DNA of 64,000 nucleotides, from assembly GCA_037974335.1 (NCBI GenBank), contig CM075729.1, forward strand, positions 104,704,799 through 104,768,798, read 5' to 3'. The position numbers and the translations under genes were made by a program. The stretch comes from Prionace glauca. Its lineage: Eukaryota > Chordata > Chondrichthyes > Carcharhiniformes > Carcharhinidae. The notes beneath the pieces are model-generated. The model saw only the letters and a list, made by a program, of their open reading frames with translations. It did no database searches and had not been told where the DNA came from. Shown here one piece after another: positions 42,773 through 53,627 of this stretch; within the stretch, counting starts at the first letter, position 1; every line of letters starts with the position of its first letter.

Positions 42773-43981
42773 AAGCCTCCCACTTACCAGACGTCCCTTT
42801 GCCTTCCCACAGACTCCCCCAATTAACTTTTGAAAGTTCCTGCCTAATACCATCAAAATTGGCCTTGCTCCTATTTAGAATTTTAACTTTTGGGTCAGAC
42901 CTATCATTCTCCATAGCTATCTTAAATCTAACAGAATTATGATTACTGGTCTCAAAGTGATCCCTCATTAACACTTCTGTCACCTGCCCTTCTTTATTTC
43001 CCAAGAGGAAGTAAAGTTTTGCCCCCTCTCTAGTCGGGCCATCCACATATTGAATGAGAAATTCCTCCTGAATACACTCAACAAATTTCTCTCCATCCAA
43101 CCCTCTAATACTATGGCTGTCCCAGTCAATGTTGGGAAAGTTAAAATCCCTACCATTACTGCCTTATTTTTCTTGGAGCTATCTGTAATCTCCTTACATA
43201 TTTGCTCTTCAATTTCCCACCGGCTATTTGGGGGCCTATTCTACAACCCTATCAAAGTGATTTTCCCCTTCTTATTTCTCAGTTCAACCCATATAGATTC
43301 AGTGGCCGAACCCTCGGATATGTCCCCTCTCAGTACAGCCGAGATACTTTCCCTAATCAAAAGTGCAACTCCCTCTCCTCTCTTACCTCCTGTTCTATCT
43401 TTCCTATAGCATCTGTACCCTGGAACATTGAGCTGCCAGTCCTGTCCTTCCCTTAGCCATGTTTCAGTAATTGCTATAATAACCCAGTCCCATGTACCCA
43501 TCCATGCCCTGAGTTCATCTGCCTTACCCACCAGGCCTCTTGCATTGAAATAAATGTGGTTTAATCTGAACTTCCCTTGCTCTCTGTCTTGCTTCTGTCT
43601 GATCTGTCTGGTACTAGGATTACTGACACTGCCATTACTATTTAATGTGCTCTCTTTAATTTCCATGCTGTCCTCAAACTTCTCTTCTGTCTCCCTACAT
43701 CTTTGGATCTCCCCCTCCCTGCCAAACTAGTTTAAATTCACCCAAGTGGCCCTAGCAAATCTCCCCGCCAGGATGTTAGTCCCCCTCCAGTTCAAATGTA
43801 AACCACCCCTTTTGAACAGGTCAACACTTCCCCAGAGAAGATCCCAATGATCCAAAAATCTAAATCCCTGTCCCATGTACCAGCTCTCAAGTCAGGCATT
43901 CATCTGCCTAACCTTCCTGTTCCCACTCTCAGTTACATGTGGCACCGGTGGTGGTCCAGAAATTACTATCTTCGAGATTAT
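42773..43981 (-). mobile_element. CR1 LINE, subfamily H, ORF1 end plus endonuclease
   Basis: From 43981 downward it shows the esterase end of ORF1 (SKIVISGPPPVPHVT, then GQGFRFLDHWDLLWGSVDLF). ORF2 follows, with an APE endonuclease: NHIYFNARGLVGKADELRAW, AITETWLREGQDWQLNVPGY, RCYRKDRTGG, ALLIRES, then SNHNSVRF. The RT part is absent. It is an internal fragment cut at both ends: a 3'-end CR1 lies at 42772 and a B-type CR1 begins at 43982. Confidence 0.8.
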
Positions 43982-45745
43982 AGGAACATAGAAACACAGA
44001 AAAACTACAGCACAATACAGGCCCATCGGCCCACAAAGTTGTGCCGAACATGTTCCTACCTTACAGATTACTAGGCTTATCTATAACCCTCTATCTTACT
44101 AAGTCCCGTGTACTTATCTAAAAGTCTCTTAAAAGACCCTATCGAATCTGCCTCTACCACCGTTGCCAGCAGCCCATTCCACGCACCCACCCCTCTCTGA
44201 GTGAAAAACTTACCCCTGACATCTCCTCAGGACCTACTCCCCAGCACCCTAAACCTGTGTCCTCTTGTGGCAACCATTTCAGTCCTGGGAAAAAGCCTCT
44301 GACTATCCACTCAATCAATACTTCTCAACATCTTGTACACCTCTATCAGGTCCACCCCTCATCCTTTGTCTCTCTAAGGAGAACAGACCGAGCTCCCTCA
44401 ACCTATCGTCATAAGGCATGCTCCCCAATTGAGGCAACATCCTTGTAAATCTCCTCTGCACCCTTTCTTTGGCTTCTACATCCTTCCTGTAATCAGGCGA
44501 CCAGAACTGAGCACAGCACTCCAAGTGGGGTCTGACCAGGGTCTTATACAGCTGCAGCATTATCTCTCGACTCCTAAACTCAATTCCTTGATTGATGAAG
44601 GCCAGTACATCATATGCCTCCTTAACCACAGCTTCAACCTGCGCAGCTGCTTTGAGCGTCCTATGAACTCGGACCCCAAGATCCTTCTGATCTTCCATGC
44701 TGCCAAGAGTCCTACTATTAATATTATATTCTGCCATCCTATTTGACCTGCCAAAATGAACCACTTCACAATTTATCTGGATTGAACTCCATCTGCCACT
44801 TCTCCACCCAGTCTTGTATCCTAGTAATGTCTCACTGCAACTTCTGACATCCCTCCACACTATCTACAACACCTCCAACCTTTGTGTCATCAGCAAACCT
44901 ACCAAATTATTCCTCCACTTTCTCATCCAGGTCATTTATAAAAATCACAAAGAGTAAGGGTCCCAGACAGATCCCTGGGGCACTCCACTGGTGACCAACC
45001 TCCATGCAGAATATGACCCATCTACAACCACTCTTTGCCTTCTGTGGACAAGCCAGTTATTCTGGATCCACAAAGCAATGTCCCCTTGGATCTCATGCCC
45101 CCTCACTTTCTCAATAAGCCTTGCATGGGCCACTTTATCAAATGCCTTGCTGAAGTCCATATATACTATATCTACTGCCCTTCCTTCGTCAATGTGTTTA
45201 GTCACATCTTCAAAAAATTCAATCAGGCTCATAAGGCATGATCTGCCTTTGACAAAGCCATGCTGACTATTCTTAATCATATTATACCTCTCCAAATGTT
45301 CATAAATCCTGCCTGTCAGGATCTTCTCCATCAACTTACCAACCACTGAGGTTAGACTAATTGATCTATAATTTCCTGGGCTATCTCTTCTCCCTTTCTT
45401 GAATAAAGGAGCATCATCCGCTATCCTCCAGAACTTCTCCCGTCTCCATTGATGATGCAAAGATCATTGCCAGAGGCTCAGCGATCTCCTCCCTCACCTC
45501 CCACAGTAACCTGGGGTACATCCCATCCGGTCTCGGTGACTGATGCTTTTCAAAAGCTCCAACACATCCTCTTTTTTAATATCTACATGCTCAAGCTTTT
45601 CAGTCCGCTGCAAATCTGCAGGACAACCACTATGACCCTTTTCCACAGTGAATACTGATGTAAAGTATTCATTAAGTATCTCTGCTATTTCTTCCGGTTC
45701 CATACAAACTTTCCCACCGTCACACTTGATAGGTCCTATAAGTCC
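43982..45745 (-). mobile_element. CR1 LINE, subfamily B-like, 5'-truncated
   Basis: The frame from about 45745 downward includes IGPIKCDGGKVCMEPEEIAE, DIKKEDVLELLKSI, GNYRSISLTSVVGKLMEKIL, YMDFSKAFDKVAHARLIEKV, SGVPQGSVWD, CEVVHFGRSNRMAEYN and MLPQLGSMPYDDRLRELGLF. It has more breaks than 26214-28975, so it is an older B relative. The tail GGAACATAGAAACACAG (complement) lies at 43982. It begins where the H fragment's ORF1 is cut. Confidence 0.85.
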
Positions 45746-46299
45746 TTCATAGGTCCTGCAATTTAGCCTTCTATATTCACACTTCAGGGCCTTTAAATAT
45801 ATAACATTCCCCATCTTGAGACTGTGTGCATAATGACCTACAGAAGTGATCCATCCCAGGAGAACTTTGACTACCCTCCATTTATTGTTTTTTTCCAATT
45901 TACATGCTGCACATACTTCCCCTGACAATGACCATCCTCTCTGTAGCCAGTTCTGTGCCAGGTACCCCCTTCACTACCGAGTGTGAGCTTATGACCACAT
46001 CCTGCACACCAACTTGTTTCTGACTGCCATAGAGCAGTGGGAGCACAATATATATAGCATGCATCGCCATGTAGTATGGCTCATGAAGCCCCAGGACTGC
46101 CTTTAATCTCTCACTCTGACCTCTTGGCCTCAGTCCCAGACTTTGACTGTCTGTCACTCAACTCCGTGGTTACTTCAGAGTGCAATGACGCTGTTTCCCT
46201 CTCCCCTGCATGAGTCTCTGTGCAGTCCTTTCCTCTTGTATTACACAGATACTCCTTCCTGTCCGTATTCATCCCCTGCCATTATTGCAAATTGAATAC
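45746..46299. other. Unassigned sequence
   Basis: A minus frame of 85 codons (46157-45900) has no recognised domain. No repeat was identified. Confidence 0.3.
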
Positions 46300-46381
46300 T
46301 AAGAACATAAGAAATAGGAGCAGGAGTAGGTCATCTAGCCCTTCGAGCCTGCCCCGCCATTCAATAAGATCATGGCTGATC
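46300..46381 (-). mobile_element. CR1 LINE, subfamily A, 3' end of a split copy
   Basis: In complement: AGATCAGCCATGATCTTATT, GAATGGCGGGGCAGGC, then CTACTCCTGCTCCTATTTC and the TTCTTATG tail. The remainder of this minus-strand copy is 48091-48830. A plus-strand CR1 lies between. Confidence 0.8.
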
Positions 46382-48090
46382 TAAAGTGGATCATTTGCCG
46401 GGTGTTAGCGATGGAAAGGTGGTAGGAATGGAGGGTCTTAATGACATTACTGTTACTAGAGAGGTGGTGCTCGACAGACTGGAGGGGCTGATTGTGGACA
46501 AGTCCCCAGGACCGGATGGAATGCATCCGAGGGTTCTGAAAGAAATGGCGGAGGTGATAGTGGATGCCTTGGTGGTTATTTTCCAGACGTCGCTGGATTC
46601 CGGGGAAGTGCCGGAAGATTGGAAAACGGCTAATGTTACGCCGTTGTTTAAGAAGGGTGGCAGGCAAAAGGCGGGGAATTATAGGCCGGTTAGTTTAACG
46701 TCTGTGGTAGGTAAAATGTTAGAAACCGTCATTAAGGAGGAAATAGCGAGGCATCTTGAGGGGAATTGCTTGATAGGGCGGACGCAACACGGTTTCATTA
46801 AAGGGAAGTCGTGTCTGACAAATTTACTGGAGTTCTATGAGGATGTGTCTAGGGCAGTGGATGGAGGAGAGCCGGTGGATGTGGTCTTTCTGGATTTTCA
46901 GAAGGCGTTTGACAAGGTACCTCACAAGAGGTTATTGCAGAAGGTCAGGGGACATGGAGTTGGGGGTAGGGTGTTAGCGTGGATAGAGGATTGGTTGTCA
47001 AATAGGAGGCAGAGAGTGGGGGTCAATGGATGCTATTCGGATTGGCGGTTGGTGACTAGTGGGGTGCCCCAGGGGTCGGTGCTGGGGCCTCAGCTATTTA
47101 CCATTTATATAGATGATCTGGAGGAGGGAACCGAGTGCAGGGTGTCGAAATTTGCTGATGACACCAAGATTGGGGGAAAGGCAAATTGTGCGGAGGGTGT
47201 GGAGAGTCTGCAGAAGGATCTAGATAGGCTGGGCGAATGGGCCAGGAAATGGCAAATGGAATTTAATGTTGGCAAGTGTGAGGTGGTCCACTTTGGTAGG
47301 AGGAATGGTAGGAAGGACTATTACTTACGGGGCGAAAAACTGCAGCAGGCGACGGTGCAGAGGGACCTCGGGGTCCTTGTGCATGAGTCGCAAAAACCCA
47401 GCTTGCAGGTGCAGCAGGTGGTCAGGAAGGCGAATGGGATGCTGGCCTTCATAGCGAAGGGGATTGAATATAAAAGTAGGGAGGTCTTGCTGCAGCTGTA
47501 CAGGGCATTGGTGAGGCCGCAGCTGGAGTACTGTGTGCAGTTTTGGGCGCCGCACCTGCGCAAGGATGTTTTGGCCCTGGAGGGAGTGCAGAGGAGGTTT
47601 ACTCGGCTGATACCGGAGTTGAGGGGATTGAGCTATGAGGAGAGGCTGAATAAACTAGGCTTGTACTCGTTAGAGTTTAGAAGAATGAGGGGAGATCTCA
47701 TTGAGACGTATAAGATGATGAATGGGATGGATAGGATAGAGGTGGAGAGACTGTTCCCGCTCAAAAAAGACAGTAGGACTAGGGGGCACAGCCTCAAGAT
47801 AAAGGGGGGGCGGTTTAGAACAGAGTTGAGGAGGAACTTCTTCACTCAAAGGGTGGTGAATCTCTGGAATTCTCTGCCCGTTGAAGTGGTGGAGGCTGCC
47901 TCGCTAAATATTTTTAAGAAACGGGTTGATGGGTTTTTGATAAGAGAAGGGATTAAGGGTTATGGGGAGAGGGCGGGAAGGTGGAACTGAGCCACGACAG
48001 ATCAGCCATGATCTTATTGAATGGCGGGGCAGGCTCGAAGGGCCAGATGGCCTACTCCTGCTCCTATTTCTTATGTTCTTATGTTCTTAA
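46382..48090 (+). mobile_element. CR1 LINE, subfamily A, youngest-looking copy, 5'-truncated
   Basis: A 1.7-kb copy from just before the RT domain to the end, with 3' UTR (CAGCCATGATCTTATTGAAT) and three 8-bp tail units at 48070-48092. It splits an antisense relative, whose 3' end is at 46300-46381. It holds the long open frame described separately. Its lack of breaks marks it as the most recent CR1 insertion visible. Confidence 0.93.
46386..47990 (+). CDS. CR1 ORF2 reverse transcriptase, open but lacking its N-terminus
   Basis: The frame is open for 534 codons. It has DKSPGPDGMHPRVLKEMAE (about residues 38-56), GNYRPVSLTSVVGKMLE (97-113), QHGFIKGKSCLTNLLEF (134-150), the first catalytic motif FLDFQKAFDKVPHKR (168-182), SGVPQGSVLGPQLFTIYIDD (225-244), the FADD box (256-259), and the C-terminal domain with LVRPQLEYCVQFWAPHLRK and EVERLFPLKKDSRTRGHSLK. 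It ends GERAGRWN with TGA. The endonuclease domain is missing by 5' truncation, and the first ATG is only the first in frame, not a native start. It cannot be an autonomous element, but the RT is undamaged. Confidence 0.9.
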   Translation: MDHLPGVSDGKVVGMEGLNDITVTREVVLDRLEGLIVDKSPGPDGMHPRVLKEMAEVIVDALVVIFQTSLDSGEVPEDWKTANVTPLFKKGGRQKAGNYRPVSLTSVVGKMLETVIKEEIARHLEGNCLIGRTQHGFIKGKSCLTNLLEFYEDVSRAVDGGEPVDVVFLDFQKAFDKVPHKRLLQKVRGHGVGGRVLAWIEDWLSNRRQRVGVNGCYSDWRLVTSGVPQGSVLGPQLFTIYIDDLEEGTECRVSKFADDTKIGGKANCAEGVESLQKDLDRLGEWARKWQMEFNVGKCEVVHFGRRNGRKDYYLRGEKLQQATVQRDLGVLVHESQKPSLQVQQVVRKANGMLAFIAKGIEYKSREVLLQLYRALVRPQLEYCVQFWAPHLRKDVLALEGVQRRFTRLIPELRGLSYEERLNKLGLYSLEFRRMRGDLIETYKMMNGMDRIEVERLFPLKKDSRTRGHSLKIKGGRFRTELRRNFFTQRVVNLWNSLPVEVVEAASLNIFKKRVDGFLIREGIKGYGERAGRWN

Positions 48091-48830
48091 TTCCGCTTTC
48101 CCGCTTTCTCCCCATAACCCTTAATTCCCTTGTCTATCAGAAACCTATCTATTTAGCGAGATAGTCTCCACCACTTCAATGGGCAGAGAATTCCAGAGAC
48201 TCACCGCCCTTTGAGTGAAGAAGTTCCTCCTCAACTCTGTTCTAAACTGTCCCTCCCTTATTCTGAGGCTGTGCCCTCTAGTCCTGCTATCCTTTCTAAG
48301 CGGGAAGAATCTCTCTACCTCTACTCTATCTATCCCCTTCATTATCTTATATGTCTCTATAAGATCCCCCCCTCAGCTTTCTAAACTCCGATGAGTACAG
48401 ACCTAGTCTATTCAATCTCTCCTCATAAGCTAACCCCCACATCTCCAGTATCAGCCTGGTGAACCTTCTCTGTACTCCCTCCAAGGCCAATATGCAGTGA
48501 CCAAAACTGCACACAGTACTCCAGCTGCAGCCTCACCAGTACCCTGTACACTTGCAGCAAGACCTCCCTGCTTTTATATTCAATCCCCCTTTGCTATAAA
48601 GGTCAGCATCCCATTCACCTTCTTGATCACCTGCTGCACCTGCAGACTGGGTTTTTGAGACTCATGTACAAGGACCCCCAGGTCCCTCTGCACCATAGCA
48701 TGCTGCAGCTTTTCACCCTTTAAATAGTAATCCCTCCTACTATTATTCCTGCCAAAGTGGATAACCTCACATTTGCTAACATTATACTCCATCTGCCAGG
48801 TCCTCGCCCACTCACTCAGCCATCTATCAA
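48091..48830 (-). mobile_element. CR1 LINE, subfamily A-like, main part of the split copy
   Basis: The minus frame pieces are YNVSKCEVIHFGRNNSRRDY, VQRDLGVLVHESQKPSLQV, MKGIDRVEVERFFPLRKDS, and FFTQRAVSLWNSLPIEVVE. It is 5'-truncated near 48830. Frame breaks near 48360-48600 and protein changes against the A copies show it is older than its insert. Confidence 0.85.
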
Positions 48831-49544
48831 TACTTTCAACCCTCCTTCTGTGTCTGTGTTCTATTTTTACGTATCAGGCTCCAGCTTCCCCAATTTTATT
48901 CTTTCCTCTGATGCATTCCCAGCACCCCATAACCCACCCATACCTGCACCTTTCACCCTCATGTCTCTGTCATTTCCCCATCCCGTCATTAGTCCCCATG
49001 CTGTTCTCTGTTTTAGAGTTCGGCCCGGCCTGAGACCTGCAGCACACACTGATTGTTGTCCTCTTAGAGAAATACCAGACGCAGCCCAGTTTTACACTGT
49101 TCCCATCATGAACAGTCCATCTAAACATCTGAGACACCCACGGTGAACAGCCCAACCTGACAATCCTGCCAGTGTGGCTGAACCCTGGGGAGGTGGGGGT
49201 GGAGATCAGAGCGTGCCAGACCAGGATGAGGGTTTGGGGTTGGCCTGCAAATGGATGGGTGGCCATGATTGGACCATGGAAGGGCAGGGGGACAGCAGTG
49301 TGGAGTCCAAGGCTGGCCATTGATTGAAGGACTGATACACCAGGGCCACTTTGCATGTTCAGCCTGCTGATTTCAGCCTCTCCAGCGTGATATTTAATAA
49401 TATTCAGGCTGGTGGCCTTTGCAGTGTACAGAGTGTGGGAGATTCTAGTGTGAATTCCCACGGAAAAACCAACATGAATTATTCCAGTTTTCCTTCGGTT
49501 TCAACACTTTTTTGGGAGAATTCCACGCCAGACAATCTGGTGAA
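48831..49544. other. Nothing firmly recognised
   Basis: No domain or repeat could be named; open frames are short. Some words near 49330-49440 (CTTTGCATGTTCAGCCTGCT) are unassigned. Confidence 0.3.
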
Positions 49545-49660
49545 CTGTGCGATAAATCAAGAACAGATTCTTCTCTGCTGACATCAGACTTTTGAATGGA
49601 CCTAGTTCGTAATAAGTTGATCTTTTTTGACACCCTAGCTATGACTGTAACATTACATCC
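49545..49660 (+). mobile_element. L2/Rex-like LINE 3' end, left part
   Basis: TCAAGAACAGATTCTTCTCT (cf. NSFFP codons), then GACTTTTGAATGGACC and CTATGACTGTAACATTACAT, matches the 37045 copy. It is interrupted by a plus-strand CR1. The rest, with tail AATAATAAATCAAATCAAA, lies at 51200-51325. Confidence 0.75.
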
Positions 49661-51199
49661 TTGGGAGGCATGAATAATGTGTCAGAAATCCTGAGAGAAA
49701 CATGTTTTAGTGAGGAAATCAACATTTGCAGGTTTGGGAGAAATTGATGGAATTGAAAGTGGATAAATCTCCAGGTCCTGACTATCTTCATCCCAGAATC
49801 CTTAAGGATGTGGCCCTGGAAATAGTAGATCCATTGGTGGTTATTTTCCAAAATTCTTTGGACTCTGGAATAGTTCCTATAGGTTGGAGGATAGCTAATG
49901 TAAACTCACTGGGGACTGTACTGGGGAAGTTGCTCGGGTCCATTATCAAGGATTTCATAGCTTAGCATTTGGAAGGCAGAGGTATAATCAGACAGAAACA
50001 ATATGGATTGCACAGGAGAAAACGTGCTTGATGAATCTGTTGGAATTTTTTGAGAATGTAACTAGTAGAGTTCACCGAGGAGGACCTGTGGGTGTGGGTG
50101 TTTTTAGATTTTCAGAAGGTTTTTGACATGGTTTCACGTAACTACTGTGTAAAGTTAAAGCACATGGGATTGCAAGTGATGTCTTGAGGTGGATAGAAAG
50201 CTGGTTGGCAGATAGGAAGCAAAGAGTTGGCATAATTGGGTCTTTTTCTGATTGGTAGCCAGTGACTATTGGGGTTCTGCAGGGATCTGTGTTAGGACCC
50301 CAATTGTTTACATTATATATTAATGATTTGGAAGAGGGAAGTAAAAGTATTATCTTCAAGTTTGTAGATGATACAAGGCTGGCTGTGAGGAGGATGTAGA
50401 ACTGCTTCAGTGTGATTTGGACAGGCTGAGTGTATGGGCATATGCATGGCAGTTGCAGTATAATGTGAATAAATATGAGGATATCCCCTTTGGGACCAAT
50501 AATAGGAAGACAGATTATTACTTGAATGGGTGTAAATTGAGAGAGGTGGAAACTCATTGAGACCTTGAGTTATTGAGCCTCAGTCGCTGAAAGTAAGTGC
50601 GCAGGTACAGAAGGCACTAAAGAAGGCAAATGGTACATTGGCCTTCATAGCGAGAGGATTTGAATACAAGGATAGGGATGTTTTGTATTGGGCAATGCTG
50701 AGGCCACACATGGAGTATTGTGTGCAGTTTTGGAGTACAGCAGACTGATTCCTGGGATGGTAGTCTGTCATATTAGGAGAGTCAGTTAGGATTATATTCA
50801 CTGAAGTTTAGAAGATGAGAGGGATCTCATTGAAACTTAAAAATTCTAACAGGGTTCGATAGGGTAGATTCAGAAAGAATGTTCCTGATGGTGGGGGAGG
50901 CCAGAACTTGGGGTCATAGTTTGAGGGTAAGGAGTAAACCTTTTAGAATTGGGATGAGGAGAAATTTCTTCACTCAGCAGATGGTGAATGTGTGGAATTC
51001 ACTACCACAGAATAAAGTTGACACAAAAACGCTGTGAAATTTCAAGACAAACTTAGATATAGCACTTGCAGCTAAAGGGATCAAGGGATAAGGCAGGAAG
51101 CAGGTATCAGGATATTGAATTTGATGATCAGCCATGATCAAGATGAATGGTGGTGCAGGCTCATTGGGTCTAATGGCCTACTCCTGATTCTAGTTTCTA
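49661..51199 (+). mobile_element. CR1 LINE, subfamily F, old copy inserted in an L2-like 3' UTR
   Basis: The frame begins near LMELKVDKSPGPDYLHPRIL, then KDVALEIVDPLVVIFQNSLD, FQKVFDMV, VLQGSVLGPQLFTLYINDLE-like DNA and a FVDDT equivalent, then GAQVQKALKKANGTLAFIA-like and VQFWST regions, ending with TGAATGGTGGTGCAGGCTCA and CTCCTGATTCTAGTTTCTAT. It carries many stops, shifts and small gaps and is clearly older than the A and B copies. Confidence 0.8.
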
Positions 51200-51325
51200 T
51201 GTTTATGTTAATACACTCTCTCCTTTCCTTCTCTATGAATGGTATGCCTTATCTGTATTGTGTGCAGGAAATAATACTTTTCACTGTATACTAACACGTG
51301 TGACAATAATAAATCAAATCAAAGA
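51200..51325 (+). mobile_element. L2/Rex-like LINE 3' end, right part
   Basis: CACTCTCTCCTTTCCTTCTC, TATGAATGGTATGCCTTATC, TTTTCACTGTATACTAACAC and the AATAATAAATCAAATC tail complete the copy begun at 49545. Confidence 0.75.
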
Positions 51326-52009
51326 GTTAAGATGGGTAGCTATGTGACACTCATATTGTGATTCAGACCAGTCTAAATCCTCACTGCTGGGGGAGGGGAA
51401 TATGATTCCAGTGACTGCATATTTAACAAATATTCATAACATGCTAATACATGCAAATAAAATTCCTGACATGAATCAGTAGGAAATCTATCTCACCATC
51501 AGCCCAACATGAAAGTTGTGAGGGGGAAGTTTTCACTCATTTACTGCCAGCAGGGCAAGGGAGGGAGGGGAGACTATTCCCTCTCTGAATTTTCTGCTCC
51601 CACCCACCACAAATCCTACTGCTGGGGGACTGGAAAATCCTTCCCTTTGTCCCTTCTTTCTTAAACTCTTCAAACACCATAGCATACAAAGATACCAACC
51701 AGATTGTGGAAAATGGGAATAGAACAGATACAGCATGAAGACTGGGACAGACACAATGGGCAGAAGGGCCATTTTCTGTACTTTAAAATTCTATAATTTT
51801 ATGCCTGCATTTGCTGTGAGCGCAAACATCAATGTGGGGACAAAACCTCATGAGAATTGGAAGAAGACATTCTCACCAGCAAGAACTTGTTTTCAGATTT
51901 TCCATACACCTCACCACTACCAATTCTGGGCTGATTCCTCATTTCAATACATTTTAATAAATTAGAATATAATTAAAAGATCTCTCTGCCCTATGCTTTC
52001 CCAAGGCTC
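51326..52009. other. Mostly unassigned; CR1 3' tail near 51690-51800
   Basis: AGACACAATGGGCAGAAGGG, then CCATTTTCTGTACTTTAAAA and TTCTATAATTTTAT, looks like a CR1 3' end on the plus strand. Nothing else is recognised. Confidence 0.4.
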
Positions 52010-53567
52010 CCGACGCACTGAGCATTGTTTGTTCATTAACTGCCTTAGAGTTTAAGGCTTTCAAATGGTCCTGGTGTTTGCTCAGGATGGCTTCCCTACA
52101 CAGATCTTGTATGAAACTGGTTGTGTCCTCAAGTCAACTGTGCCTTGTAACCACATTCCCATGATTCTTTAACAATACTTTATCACCCACCTTTAAGTCT
52201 CTCATGGCTGGTGTTGTGGACTTGGCACTGAATCAAGTTTGACCTGCTGTGGAGTCTGCCCATGAGCAGCTTGGCCGGTGCTATTTCGGTTGTCGCATTT
52301 TGGAGAGAGGGGCGTTGTTCTGTGGTTGAACAGTAATATGGAAAATTTGGCGTCTGAAAAGGCTAAAGGCTGTTTTGTTGAAGGTCTTTCTGCTGGATGA
52401 CATGGTAGCATTTGATCTGTTGAATTCCATTTGATTTCATGAAGCAGGTGAATTGCTGGCTGGTCAAGAATGATTCATTATCTGAAACCAGCCCCTGTGC
52501 AATCTCCTGTGGGTAAAGGAGATGTGAAGTTTTTCTACTGGCGTTCTCATTTTCAACAGGTGCACCCTGTGTACATCCATCTATTTGGAGTGAGCATCTA
52601 TCATTATGGGGAACATTGAGCCTGTGAACAGACCGACATAATCGATGTGAAGCCAAAACCACAGCCTGCCCAGCCGTTCCCAAGGGTATAGATAATGGTA
52701 ACTTTGCCCTTGTTGACGTTGTTGACACTGATCCACAAGCGGGACTGTATCTATATCCATGCTTGGGCCACCAGATATTGCTCCTTGTCAGGATCTTCAA
52801 TTTGGCCAATCCTGGGTACCGTGGTGAAGTTCAGCCAGGATGGGACAATGGTACTAACTTGGAATGACAACTCTTGATTTCCATAAGTGTATGCTATCTA
52901 TGGTCAATGCCCTCTCCAATATGAGCTGTAAAGGCCTTTTGCTTTCCCCCATCAGTACCAGATGTTTCAGTTTAGTGAGGACTGGATCTTTTTGAATCCA
53001 CAGTCAAATATTATTCACTGCTCCAGGGAGAGTTTCCAAGAAATTCATTGTCATTTCAGTCCCTTCCATTGGGCACAAAGAACAAACAAAGAACAAAGAA
53101 CAACCCAGCACGGGAAACAGACCCTTCGGCCCAACAAGCCCGTGCTGCCGCATCACCCTACACCTATTCTACCCTGCGTATCTACAAATAGAACCCCTGA
53201 CTTAGCCAGATTTAGACTTAGCACACCAGTGGTGGGATTTCTAATAGTAGCCGACTCAAGGCATCTGTATCAGTGACTTGGCCTCCTGGGCAGTATTCCG
53301 ATTGGTAATTGTAGGCAAGTAATCAAGCCCGCCACTGGATTCGGGCTGATAATATGGGGCAGCACCACCTTGTGCTCCTTAGTACTCCCAGTAGTGGCTC
53401 ATGGTCTGTGATAATGATGGATTCCTGCTCATAGTGGTACTGGTGGAATTCTTTACACCAGATATCAGCACCAACCCATCTTTTTCGATGTGGGTATATT
53501 TGCTTTCCATTGATGGGTCCTGGAAATTACGAAATTGGGTGTTCCTTGCCACAACTGATAATAGCAA
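52010..53567 (-). mobile_element. Fossil Ty3/gypsy-type LTR retroelement, pol fragment
   Basis: Read on the minus strand, this shows remains of RNase H (KYTHIEKDGLVLISGVK), then an integrase (a WWPKHG segment near 52770, LVSDNESFLTSQQF near 52470), then a C-terminal integrase region near 52150-52400. The order RNase H, integrase and wording such as SDN in the integrase core fit Ty3/gypsy. It is broken in many places, lacks visible paired LTRs, and a SINE-tail fragment (53075-53190) lies within it. It is a fossil of considerable age. Confidence 0.75.
53075..53190 (-). repeat. SINE 3'-tail fragment within the gypsy fossil
   Basis: GAACAAAGAACAACCCAGCA, then GGGAAACAGACCCTTCGGCC and CAACAAGCCCGTGCTGCCGC, equals the tail side of the SINE at 39540 in complement. 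Only the 3' end is present. Confidence 0.65.
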
Positions 53568-53627
53568 GCATCCTGTATGCCTCCTTCACTATCCTGTTTA
53601 CCTGCTCTGCCACCTTCAGAGATCTGT
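53568..53627 (-). repeat. Small CR1 fragment
   Basis: In complement RSLKVAEQVNRIVKEAYRML, the CR1 stretch before LAFIxRGIE. It is about 60 bp, wedged between the gypsy fossil and an LTR-like block. Confidence 0.6.

Noticed and set aside
46300-48092. A transposon with about 80-bp terminal inverted repeats
   Set aside because: The ends are the 3' ends of two opposite CR1 copies, one split by the other.
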